The notes under the pieces were generated by a model. It was given only the letters and a program-made list of their open reading frames with translations. It had not been told where the DNA came from and ran no database searches. A program made the position numbers and the translations under genes. DNA of 64,000 bases, taken from NCBI GenBank assembly GCA_034003245.1, contig JAVEYY010000003.1:87766-151765 (forward strand). The letters run 5' to 3'. Shown here piece by piece: positions 37,066 to 45,126 of the stretch. This DNA is from Perlabentimonas sp034003245 (lineage in GTDB: Bacteria; Bacteroidota; Bacteroidia; Bacteroidales; Tenuifilaceae). Position 1 is the stretch's first letter. Every line of letters begins with the position of its first letter.

Positions 37066-40000
37066 ATGACAAGATCGAACGTTGTAAGAGCCCTTATATG
37101 CTTAGCTTTGTGGCTTAGCTCTCAGTCGGTTTTTGGCCAAAGGATAACCTCCTTTTCCGGTCAACCCGAACTCTTTGCCACAGAAATAAACGATCTTGTT
37201 AAAAATCAACTCAACAAGGAGGAGGGTGATATCCCCAAGGAATTTGAGACCTTCTGGATGTCCGACACCCTATCGGTTGAACAAAAAGAACGCATTATTG
37301 GAATTTCGGACCTGATTCTGAAAAAAACAGCCGTCAACACCCGACACCTTATCACACTGATAAAGATTCTTCCGCTCTACAGCAAGCAGAAAAAGTTCCA
37401 GAGTGAGATGCAGGTTTGGCTACGCGGACTTGAGAACTATGCTCAAGCTGATAATATTCCGATTTCGTGGATTAGCCAATTCCTCGAGAACTCATTCGCG
37501 CTTTTCACCCGGGGTTCTTTTACCATCTACCCAGCTTACGAGTGGAAGGTGAGTAATAGTAATTTCAATTACGTTTTCGATCAAACACTAACCATCAGAT
37601 TCTTCGACACTAATCTTATCAGCACTAATAAAACCGATTCTATTGCTATACTCTCAACCGAAGGAATCTTCTACCCAAGCCAGGATAAATGGGTCGGGAA
37701 GGGTGGAAAGGTAACCTGGATTCGGAGTCGATTCCCTGTTGATGAGATTTTTGCCACCCTGTCGAACTACACCATTAATACAACCCGTAACGAGTACGAA
37801 GCCGACTCGGTGCTGTTCACCAACCTCGACTACTTTTCGGAACCCTCGTTGGGCCGTTTAAAAGATAAAATATCAGGGGCTACAAACCCCGATAATGTGA
37901 TTTACCCCGAATTCCACACCTACCATCAGCGACACAAAATCCCTAACTTTTTCGATGGTGTTGATTTCGATGGTGGCTACTTTATGCAAGGGACTCAATT
38001 TGTGGGAAATGGTACTCGCGAGAACCCAGCAGTTCTTGAGATTAGAAAAAACAACATGGAATTTCTAAGAGTAGAATCGCAAACCTACATTTTTAGACGA
38101 CTAACTGTAGTATCGGACTACGCCCGGGTAAGATTTAAATTTGAAAACGATTCGCTTTACCATACTGGTCTTAACTTTACCTACAACGATCAAACCCGCA
38201 CCGTTACCATTGCCCCAACCAACCTACTTACAACGCAAAGCCCAATCCTAAGTACCTATCACAACCTTTCCATAAATTTTGGGCAACTTGAGTGGAAACA
38301 GGGGCAAAACGAAATGGTTTTCAGCGCACCCATTGGTTCATCGCAAAGCCGGGCGTTGTTTGAGTCAAATAACTTTTTTAACGAGCATATCTTCGATGAG
38401 CTGATGAGCCGCGATGAGCAGCACCCGCTGTTTGCCGTTTCGAACTACACCCGCAGAATTCAATCCAAGGAGTTTAAGGTGGAGGAGTTTGCCCGCTATG
38501 TTCGCAAAAGCACCGAGCAGGTGCGCATTCAGATCATGCGGTTGGCCATGCTAGGGTATCTTCTTTACGAGTTTGAAACCGGTGATATTTACGTGCTACC
38601 CAAGCTCTACGATGCCCTCAGGGCAAAGGGTAAGTTTATCGATTACGATGTAATCAAGTTTAGCTCGTACGTGCAAAGTGGTGCCAATGCAGTGCTCGAC
38701 CTTACCTCGCTGGAAATGGCCGTTCGAGGGGTCGAAAACGTATCGGTGAGCGATTCGCAAAACGTATTCCTCTATCCCGCACGCAGGGAAATCATCCTTA
38801 AAAAGAATAGAAACTTCTCCTTCGATGGCATGGTGGTGGCCGGAATGTTCACCTTTTATGGCAAGAACTTTGAATTTGACTATGCCAACTTTAAGATTAA
38901 TTCTGAGTTTATCGACTCGCTAAGGCTAAACTACCAGACCAAGGATCTCGACTTTTACGGACGCAGAATCCTCGATAGGGTAACCAGTACGCTCGAGGTG
39001 ATCTCGGGCGAAATTGTTATCGACAAACCCAACAACAAGTCGGGGCTGGTTATTAATGAGGAGTACCCAATCTTCAACAGCAAGGGACACTCATTTGTGT
39101 ACTATGATGATGTTGACATTTTCAATGGTGTGTACAATCGCAAAAACTTCTACTTTAAGATAAATCCGTTCACCTTTTACGGGATCAACAATTTTGAGAT
39201 TAGCAACATGGCCTTTACGGGCGTTTTCTTTTCGGCCGATATTTTTGCCCCCATCACCGACACGCTCATACTGCGACCCGATAACTCACTTGGTTTTCGT
39301 AGAACGTTCCCCTCGGAAGGATACGCTATTTACCAGGGCAAAGGCCGATACTACAACCAAATCGACCTAAGCAATAGTGGCCTTCGAGGAACTGGCCAGT
39401 TCGATTACATAACATCAACTACCTCATCCGACGAAATATTTTTCTTCCCCGATTCGCTTACCACCATTAGCACCCTATTTGCCTTGAAACGACAGGATCA
39501 GGGAATACAATACCCCGTTGTGCAGGGCAAGGAGCATATCGTAAAATGGTATCCCTATCGCGAAAAGCTATTCGCATTTAAAGGAAAAGAGTCGTTCCAG
39601 ATGTTCGAGAACCAAGCAAAACTTTTGGGAAACCTTACTCTTGAACCTCTTGGATTAGTTGGCGATGGACTTTTTGATATGGGAAAGGCCAGGTTACGAT
39701 CGGCAACCTACAACTTCAACGCCATCGACGTTAATGCCCAATTGGCCGATGCCGAGTTCGATATAACCACATCAAACGAGTTGGCTTTCACAGCACCCTC
39801 GGTAAAAGCGCATGTCGATTTCGATAAGCAGCAGGGAGAGTTCTTCAAGGTAAACGAAAGCATCTTTGCCGATATTCCCCCATTGATGTACAAGTCGTAC
39901 CTCGATCAGTTTGTTTGGGCAATTGACAAGAGTGAACTTACCATTATTACTCCAACCCGCCAAAAGTCGGTTGAACAGGGCAAATTCTACGTGAACGGAA

Positions 40001-41664
40001 TGCCTAAGGCCGATAGCATCCCCGTGGGATCGGCTTTTTACTCGCTACACCGCGATGAGGATTCGCTCTACTTCTTCTCCCCAAAGGTGAGATATAACCT
40101 CAACCAACCGAACCTCAAGGCCGATTCGGTTAAATATTTACAAATTGCAGATGCATTGATCTACCCCGGTAATCAAAAAATTGAGGTGGATGCCAAGCGA
40201 CGAATGCTCCCCTTTGGCGAAGCCAAAATTGTGGCAAACCTTACCGATAGGTTTCACAACTTTTACAACGCAAACGTTACGGTAACCAGCCGAAAACGAT
40301 ATACCGCCAGCGCGACCATTGACTATGTTGATGAGAACGAAAAAGTTCAATCCATTAAACTAAAGGACATAAAAGTTGATACCCAAGGAAACACCTATGC
40401 TCAAAGTTCGGTTACCGAGCCCGACAGCTTTAAGCTAAGCCCCTACTTTGGGTATATTGGCGATTTTGAGATTTTTGCCCAGAATAAACACTGGCTATTC
40501 ACAGGAGGGGCCACTCCTATCCATCCATGCAATCAACTTAAAACTAGCAATATTTCCTTTAAGGCTGAGATTGACCCCAAAAATATCTTTATCCCTATTC
40601 CCCAGCTACCCCGAAATATTAACCAGAATATTTTGATTTCCGGCAGTGTGATCACTGTCGACTCAATTCACCTTTACCCCTCATTCCTATCGGGAAGGAA
40701 AGACCATCCCGACCGAACCTTAGTTTCTGCCGAGGGTTTTATGCACTACAACAAGAACCGAAGCCGCTTCATAATTGGAGAAAAATCGAAGATTATCAAC
40801 CCCGATACCACAGGAAACCTGATAAGCTTATCGAGAGATTTCTGCATGCTTTTCAGCGAGGGTCAGGTTAATATCCCGGTTAACCTGGGTCAAATGAAAC
40901 ACATATCATCTGGAGGTCTAACGCATCTCCTCGCTGATAGTATCCTGAACATGGATCTGGTGCTTGCCCTCCAGTTCCATTTTAACCAGCAATCGCTCGA
41001 GGCTATGGCAACCGATATTTTAGCTCAACCGGGGTTGGGCGGAACAGATCAGAGCCGAAAAGTATTCCATAAGTACCTATATCAGGTGGCCGATCCCAAG
41101 GATGCCCAAACTGCAATAAATCAAATTAACCTGTTTGGAGCGATGACTCAACTGCCCAAAGGGCTGGAGAGCTCAATAACCTTCTCGGAGCTAAAGCTTC
41201 GCTGGGATCACAAAAACACCTCGTTTGTTTCCAATGGTAAGATTGGTATTGGAAGTATTGGTGGTATTCAGGTTAATAAAAAGGTTGATGGTTTTGTCGA
41301 GATTATCAAACGTAACACCGGCGACTGGATGATGATTTACCTGGAGCTTGCGCCCGAGAAATACTACGTGTTCTACTACGTTAGGGGTGCGCTGCAAGTA
41401 TCGTCGCACAATAGCCTGTTTACCGATCCCATAAAGGAGATGAAATCGCGCGACCGAAGGGTTAAGGTTAAGGCAGGGCAAATCCCATACAACTTTGTTG
41501 TGGGAACCCGTCGCGAGCTGCAGCGAGCTCAGGAGCGCTACAACCAGCTGTTAGGCCGACCCGTTGAGGAAAATTCGGTAGAATCGGATGAGCCAAATCA
41601 GGAACAATCCGAAGCAACCGAGGAGGAAACCGAAGCAGCAGCGGAAACACCACCAAAACCGTAG
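37066..41664 (+). CDS. Large exported protein of unknown function (1532 aa)
   Basis: A 1532-residue protein that I cannot assign to a named family. It has a signal peptide (about 1-25, ending SVFGQ). Residues about 30-130 are helical; the rest is mostly beta-strand with few cysteines. From about 550 to 1250 many strands read like repeated OstA/AsmA-style beta segments (for example NFEFDYANFKI, SLYFFSPKVRYNL, YNANVTVTSRKRY). A short helical stretch near 460-515 (EFARYVRKSTEQVRIQIMRL) looks winged-helix-like. The last 35 residues are a Glu/Pro-rich acidic tail. There is no T9SS domain, lipobox or TM helix after the signal. It is third in a tpiA-prmA operon (23-bp gap). A periplasmic or envelope-assembly role is inference only. 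Confidence 0.85.
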   Translation: MTRSNVVRALICLALWLSSQSVFGQRITSFSGQPELFATEINDLVKNQLNKEEGDIPKEFETFWMSDTLSVEQKERIIGISDLILKKTAVNTRHLITLIKILPLYSKQKKFQSEMQVWLRGLENYAQADNIPISWISQFLENSFALFTRGSFTIYPAYEWKVSNSNFNYVFDQTLTIRFFDTNLISTNKTDSIAILSTEGIFYPSQDKWVGKGGKVTWIRSRFPVDEIFATLSNYTINTTRNEYEADSVLFTNLDYFSEPSLGRLKDKISGATNPDNVIYPEFHTYHQRHKIPNFFDGVDFDGGYFMQGTQFVGNGTRENPAVLEIRKNNMEFLRVESQTYIFRRLTVVSDYARVRFKFENDSLYHTGLNFTYNDQTRTVTIAPTNLLTTQSPILSTYHNLSINFGQLEWKQGQNEMVFSAPIGSSQSRALFESNNFFNEHIFDELMSRDEQHPLFAVSNYTRRIQSKEFKVEEFARYVRKSTEQVRIQIMRLAMLGYLLYEFETGDIYVLPKLYDALRAKGKFIDYDVIKFSSYVQSGANAVLDLTSLEMAVRGVENVSVSDSQNVFLYPARREIILKKNRNFSFDGMVVAGMFTFYGKNFEFDYANFKINSEFIDSLRLNYQTKDLDFYGRRILDRVTSTLEVISGEIVIDKPNNKSGLVINEEYPIFNSKGHSFVYYDDVDIFNGVYNRKNFYFKINPFTFYGINNFEISNMAFTGVFFSADIFAPITDTLILRPDNSLGFRRTFPSEGYAIYQGKGRYYNQIDLSNSGLRGTGQFDYITSTTSSDEIFFFPDSLTTISTLFALKRQDQGIQYPVVQGKEHIVKWYPYREKLFAFKGKESFQMFENQAKLLGNLTLEPLGLVGDGLFDMGKARLRSATYNFNAIDVNAQLADAEFDITTSNELAFTAPSVKAHVDFDKQQGEFFKVNESIFADIPPLMYKSYLDQFVWAIDKSELTIITPTRQKSVEQGKFYVNGMPKADSIPVGSAFYSLHRDEDSLYFFSPKVRYNLNQPNLKADSVKYLQIADALIYPGNQKIEVDAKRRMLPFGEAKIVANLTDRFHNFYNANVTVTSRKRYTASATIDYVDENEKVQSIKLKDIKVDTQGNTYAQSSVTEPDSFKLSPYFGYIGDFEIFAQNKHWLFTGGATPIHPCNQLKTSNISFKAEIDPKNIFIPIPQLPRNINQNILISGSVITVDSIHLYPSFLSGRKDHPDRTLVSAEGFMHYNKNRSRFIIGEKSKIINPDTTGNLISLSRDFCMLFSEGQVNIPVNLGQMKHISSGGLTHLLADSILNMDLVLALQFHFNQQSLEAMATDILAQPGLGGTDQSRKVFHKYLYQVADPKDAQTAINQINLFGAMTQLPKGLESSITFSELKLRWDHKNTSFVSNGKIGIGSIGGIQVNKKVDGFVEIIKRNTGDWMMIYLELAPEKYYVFYYVRGALQVSSHNSLFTDPIKEMKSRDRRVKVKAGQIPYNFVVGTRRELQRAQERYNQLLGRPVEENSVESDEPNQEQSEATEEETEAAAETPPKP

Positions 41665-41688
41665 TTAATTCAGAATACCATATTTTTC

Positions 41689-42558
41689 GTGAACAAACAA
41701 TTACAAGTAACTTCAGATAACGAAGTAAGCAATATTAAAAGATGTAGAAACTGCAATACTGAACTATTGGATCAGTTTTGCCAGCACTGCGGTCAAAAGG
41801 ATGTAGACCTAAGCAAGCCTTTCAAGAGCATCGTTCATTCGCTGCTCGACAATTGGTTTTCGCTCGATAACAAGCTGGTAAAATCCATTCCACTGCTTTT
41901 GCTAAAGCCTGGATTTCTCTCGCGCGAATTTGCTGATGGGAAAAGAGTTCGATACTCCTCACCGCTAAAACTCTTCCTTTTTGCCTCGCTGGCATACTTT
42001 TTTCTGCTCGGGCTATCGGACAACAACCTTAAGATTGAAAGTAATGTAACATTTAACGAAAAGGAATCAAGCCATAGCATTGTTACCGATTCAATTACTA
42101 CACCAAAACCCAATCAAGCACCTGGCAAAGGTTTACTTGAATCACGATTAGAGGAGAAAATTAAAAACCCTCAGCAGCTCAAGAATACCATAATTAAGGG
42201 CTTCTCCTACATGTTTTTTCTGCTTATGCCCTTGTTTGCCCTTTTGCTGAGTGGCCTATTGAAGAGAACCAAAAGGATGTATGTTGATCACCTTATCTTT
42301 TCGGTCCATTTTCACACTTTTGGATTCTACATATTCTCCATACCACTTCTTTTTAAGCTAATATCAGGCATTGAACTTCCGTTTCACGATTTAATGGGAT
42401 TAATTGTTATTCCAGGATACTTAGCCCTGGCCATAAATAATTTCTATGAAATAAAAATATGGAAAAGCGGACTAATATCAACGCTCTTACTGGCACTTTA
42501 TGCAATGGTTTTTACAGTTACGCTCATTGCTAGCGTTCTAGTTGTGATAATTATTTAA
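41689..42558 (+). CDS. DUF3667 membrane protein with N-terminal zinc ribbon
   Basis: A 289-residue protein of the Bacteroidota DUF3667 family. The N-terminus carries a four-cysteine zinc ribbon (CRNCN ... CQHCG, about residues 19-36). The family motif FLSREFADGKRVRYSSPLK follows, and then five or so hydrophobic TM helices (about 97-110, 165-187, 205-225, 235-255, 265-289). The only start available ahead of the ribbon is GTG at 41689. The function is unknown. It is the last gene of the tpiA run, 24 bp after the 1532-residue gene, and stops 6 bp before the convergent phosphoesterase gene. Confidence 0.92.
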   Translation: MNKQLQVTSDNEVSNIKRCRNCNTELLDQFCQHCGQKDVDLSKPFKSIVHSLLDNWFSLDNKLVKSIPLLLLKPGFLSREFADGKRVRYSSPLKLFLFASLAYFFLLGLSDNNLKIESNVTFNEKESSHSIVTDSITTPKPNQAPGKGLLESRLEEKIKNPQQLKNTIIKGFSYMFFLLMPLFALLLSGLLKRTKRMYVDHLIFSVHFHTFGFYIFSIPLLFKLISGIELPFHDLMGLIVIPGYLALAINNFYEIKIWKSGLISTLLLALYAMVFTVTLIASVLVVIII

Positions 42559-42564
42559 GTCTAA

Positions 42565-43059
42565 TTAACCCCTTGGTATTTCAAGTATCTCTAGGTCTTT
42601 CATGGTTTCGCCATCGATGGTTAACCGCACGGCAGTGCGGACATGGTGAAAACCCGACTTACCAGCTGCTCCTGGATTTATATGAAGCAGATCGTACTTC
42701 TTATCGTAAATCACCTTTAGAATATGCGAATGCCCACAGATAAAGAGCTTAGGTTTTTGTGTTTTGATAATGGCTAGCATATCGCTCTCGTACCTATTGG
42801 GATATCCTCCAATGTGTGTAATTAGAACATCTACCTCTTCACACCTAAACTGAAGAATTTTGGGATAAACGGAGCGTACCCTAAAATCGTCAATATTACC
42901 GTGTACTGCTTTTAAGGGTTTAAACTGGGCTATTGTATCGGCTGTTTCAATATTACCAATATCGCCAGCATGCCACAGCTCATCGCACTGAGCAAAGAAG
43001 TTGGCCAGCTGCTCGTCCCAGTGGCCATGGGTATCGCTTAAAATTCCTACTCGTTTCAT
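42565..43059 (-). CDS. YfcE/MJ0936-type metallophosphoesterase
   Basis: A 164-residue calcineurin-like phosphodiesterase of the YfcE/MJ0936 family. The metal-binding blocks are all present: SDTHGH near residue 8, HAGDIGN near 36, VHGNID near 55, and ICGHSHI near 108, plus the HINPGAAG ending. The protein is cytoplasmic. It hydrolyses phosphodiesters; the natural substrate is not known. It is divergent from rsmE with only 42 bp between the starts, so the promoters must overlap, and it converges with DUF3667. Confidence 0.94.
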   Translation of the reverse strand: MKRVGILSDTHGHWDEQLANFFAQCDELWHAGDIGNIETADTIAQFKPLKAVHGNIDDFRVRSVYPKILQFRCEEVDVLITHIGGYPNRYESDMLAIIKTQKPKLFICGHSHILKVIYDKKYDLLHINPGAAGKSGFHHVRTAVRLTIDGETMKDLEILEIPRG

Positions 43060-43084
43060 ACTTGTGCAATATTAACTACTTTTG
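43053..43084 (+). promoter_or_regulatory. Promoter of rsmE
   Basis: TACTTTTG (43077-43084) is a perfect -7 box, with TTTC at 43053-43056, 20 bases upstream (one change from TTTG). Transcription would start near 43090, only about 12 nt before the ATG, giving a very short leader. The -33 box lies inside the first codons of the divergent phosphoesterase gene. Confidence 0.6.
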
Positions 43085-43101
43085 CGTAAACACAAAGCAA
43101 A

Positions 43102-43803
43102 ATGCATATTTTCTATATCCCACAGATTTCGGGTAATTCCATTGTACTTCCCGAGGACGAGTCGAAGCACTGCGTTCGTGTGCTTAGGTTAGGCTTAGGT
43201 GATACTATAAATATTGTGGATGGACATGGAGCCATGCTAACATGCAGCATAATTGATGCGCATCCAAAACGCTGTACAGTTGAGATTACCAATGCCCAGC
43301 GCGAGTTTGGCAAGCGAAATTTCAATCTACATATTGCCATTGCCCCCACAAAAAATATCGATCGGTTTGAGTGGTTTCTGGAGAAGGCCACTGAGATTGG
43401 GATTGATGAAATTACACCGTTACTCTGCGAGCACTCCGAGCGAAAAATGGTAAATATCGATAGAATTGAACGGGTTGTGGCTGCTGCCATGAAGCAATCT
43501 ATTAAGGCATACATGCCTAAGCTAAACCCGCTAACACCATTCAACGATTTAGTGAAAAACAGTTCATATTGCCACAAGTTGATTGCCTACTGTGCCTATT
43601 TTAACGAACCGCATGCAAAAACATTAATCGAAAAGGGTAATAGCATTCTGTTTCTGATTGGCCCCGAGGGCGATTTTAGTCCTGCCGAGGTGGCGTTTGC
43701 ATTAAAAAATGGATTTATATCCACTGGCCTTGGCCCCTCGCGACTAAGAACCGAAACAGCAGGCGTAGTGGCTTGCACCATTGCTAACCTGAGAAATCAG
43801 TAA
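43102..43803 (+). CDS. rsmE: 16S rRNA m3U1498 methyltransferase
   Basis: A 233-residue SPOUT-class methyltransferase. It methylates N3 of U1498 in 16S rRNA using SAM. The N-terminal PUA-like part includes DESKHCVRVLRLGLGD. The trefoil-knot part has LIGPEGDFSPAEV and GLGPSRLRTETAG, the SAM-binding knot of this family. Also present are KATEIGIDEITPL and SERKMVNIDR. Length is normal (about 230-245). It is transcribed from the very short promoter region shared with the divergent phosphoesterase gene and converges with the thioesterase gene, 5 bp away. Confidence 0.96.
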   Translation: MHIFYIPQISGNSIVLPEDESKHCVRVLRLGLGDTINIVDGHGAMLTCSIIDAHPKRCTVEITNAQREFGKRNFNLHIAIAPTKNIDRFEWFLEKATEIGIDEITPLLCEHSERKMVNIDRIERVVAAAMKQSIKAYMPKLNPLTPFNDLVKNSSYCHKLIAYCAYFNEPHAKTLIEKGNSILFLIGPEGDFSPAEVAFALKNGFISTGLGPSRLRTETAGVVACTIANLRNQ

Positions 43804-43808
43804 AAAAT

Positions 43809-44291
43809 CTACTCCTCAAAAAACTCTTCGGCACCCGGGAAGTTTAGCTTCTGCCGAGCCACCTCGGGCGAAAAGATAAAATACTGTACCTGCGCCTCGG
43901 CGCATAGCTCATCATTCGTATTGTAAAGTTGGGTTTGGATATTCGCCAGGCGCTTTTCGGCGCTAACAAGCCAAGCTTTTAGTTTGAAAGGGCCATCGGA
44001 AATTTGGGCTGGTTTTTTGTACCGAATTTGCAGCTGCGAGGTTACCCCTCCTGTTCCCAGTATGGTATTCACTGCCCACCCGCCAATCTCATCGAGCAGG
44101 GTAGCCTGAATCCCGCCGTGAATCACATTTACGTAGCCCTGGTAGTTTGGGTCAGGTTTCCACTCCCCAAATATCACTTTATTTTCCTCATCAAAAGTGA
44201 ACCGGAGTTTAAGCCCAAACGGATGGCTGGGATCGCAGCCAATACAGCAGTAGCCTTTATGGCCAACGTAAGGATTCCTAACTCTCTTCAT
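43809..44291 (-). CDS. PaaI-family hotdog thioesterase
   Basis: A 160-residue hotdog-fold acyl-CoA thioesterase. The signature is VNVIHGGIQATLLDEIGGWA (His-Gly-Gly and the catalytic Asp), then a region KKPAQISDGPFKLKAWLVS matching the hotdog sheet. An N-terminal CCIGCDPSHPFGL stretch is a feature of this subgroup. It is cytoplasmic; the acyl substrate cannot be told. It is a single gene with a good -7 box just upstream. Confidence 0.92.
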   Translation of the reverse strand: MKRVRNPYVGHKGYCCIGCDPSHPFGLKLRFTFDEENKVIFGEWKPDPNYQGYVNVIHGGIQATLLDEIGGWAVNTILGTGGVTSQLQIRYKKPAQISDGPFKLKAWLVSAEKRLANIQTQLYNTNDELCAEAQVQYFIFSPEVARQKLNFPGAEEFFEE

Positions 44292-44307
44292 AATTTTCTG
44301 TTTGCTC

Positions 44308-44315
44308 CAAAATTA
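44308..44315 (-). promoter_or_regulatory. -7 box TAATTTTG of the thioesterase gene
   Basis: A perfect TAnnTTTG match on the minus strand; the start codon is 16 bp downstream of the box. No -33 match is seen at the right spacing. Confidence 0.5.
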
Positions 44316-44428
44316 GGATTTTATGACTGTTCGATAATATACCTAATAAAAAATATTTTTTTTTCATTGGTAGAACTCACCCAAAAATTTTGGGTATAAT
44401 GTGGTGATGACAGGTACAACATTAAGTC

Positions 44429-44567
44429 ATCGTCAACGCGAGTCTCGTCATCATTTTTGACGAGACGAAGCGACCTATTAATTTACTCGCTATTTCAGAT
44501 TACCTTCGTTGAAATCGCTTCGCTAAGTTGCATCCCCTCCAAAGAGCGGTGTGTTCTCAATGACGAT
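44429..44567. repeat. Degenerate GTCATTG-type palindromic intergenic element
   Basis: The ends are imperfect inverted repeats (ATCGTCAACGCGAG at the left; the right end reads ATCGTCATTGAGAA on the other strand). Inside, ACGAGACGAAGCGAC and GAAATCGCTTCGC resemble the AAGCAATC/GATTGCTTCGTC cores of the dispersed CGTCATTGCGAG repeats found in many Bacteroidota. This copy has drifted. Confidence 0.55.
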
Positions 44568-44584
44568 TAAACGTTTTGGCATCG

Positions 44585-44743
44585 ATGCGGCTCCAGCCTC
44601 AGCTCCGAGGGAAAGGTCACCGAGGCCGAGGTGAGCGGCACAGTCATCCGAATTACGAGTTTTATCTTTGCCCGGGTAGCCGGATCAAGGAGATGCTGAC
44701 CTTTGCCAGGTTTACCAAGGCAAAGCGGGGTTTTTACGGCTAA
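44585..44743 (+). pseudogene. Possible coding remnant (52 codons)
   Basis: An ATG-to-TAA frame of 52 codons, very basic. Its end reads GSRIKEMLTFARFTKAKRG, and a neighbouring frame reads SSEGKVTEAEVSGTVIRI. Both look protein-like but lie in different frames, as in a frameshifted gene end. I do not recognise the family. Chance remains possible. Confidence 0.2.
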
Positions 44744-44752
44744 TTGGCCTAC

Positions 44753-44990
44753 TCCCTGCGCAGCAAATTGGCATTTTCCTGCGCAGGGATTTAAATTTTC
44801 ACCGCAGGAAATGGGTGATTAGCTGGTTTGGGAAAAAAATTTCCACATTAGGAAATGTTGGGCCCCTAGTGTGCCGTGAACCATTTCCACACTAGGAAAT
44901 CACTCTCCCCACAGCAGGAAAATAAATTTCCACGGCAGCCAATGAGCATTTCCCTGCGCAGTAATTTTTTTTTCGTGCGCAGCTAATTTT
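44753..44990. repeat. Degenerate short-repeat array (TTTCC...CAGGAAA type)
   Basis: About ten units of 18-30 bp, each a variant of TTTCC-N4-5-AG-GAAAT (for example TTTCCACATTAGGAAAT, TTTCCACACTAGGAAAT, TTTTCCTGCGCAGGGAT). Several units are themselves palindromic. Confidence 0.6.
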
Positions 44991-45065
44991 GAACACCAGC
45001 ACTTATGGGGATCCTGTAAGGAATTATCCCAAAAAACATGCTTACATACTTTAGCTGTCATTCCG

Positions 45066-45111
45066 GTCACTCGTCACCTGTCACTCTTGTCACTCGTCAC
45101 CTGTCACTCTA
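45066..45111. repeat. 23-bp tandem duplication built of GTCACTC heptamers
   Basis: Two copies (45066-45088 and 45089-45111), each GTCACTC, GTCACCT, GTCACTC plus two bases. It lies 16 bp beyond the 3' end of the permease gene. Confidence 0.85.
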
Positions 45112-45126
45112 GTCTCTTTCCCCAAC

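Larger units (their letters stand above)
44292..45126. other. 835-bp geneless repeat field
   Basis: There is no credible gene. The stretch contains a 17-bp palindrome (44379-44395, ACCCAAAA arms), a degenerate GTCATTG-type palindromic element (44429-44567), a 52-codon cationic frame that may be a coding remnant (44585-44743), a degenerate short-repeat array (44753-44990), and a heptamer-based tandem duplication (45066-45111). Confidence 0.7.

Noticed and set aside
44753..44990. Possible CRISPR array
   Set aside because: Units vary in length and sequence, there are no uniform spacers and no cas genes.
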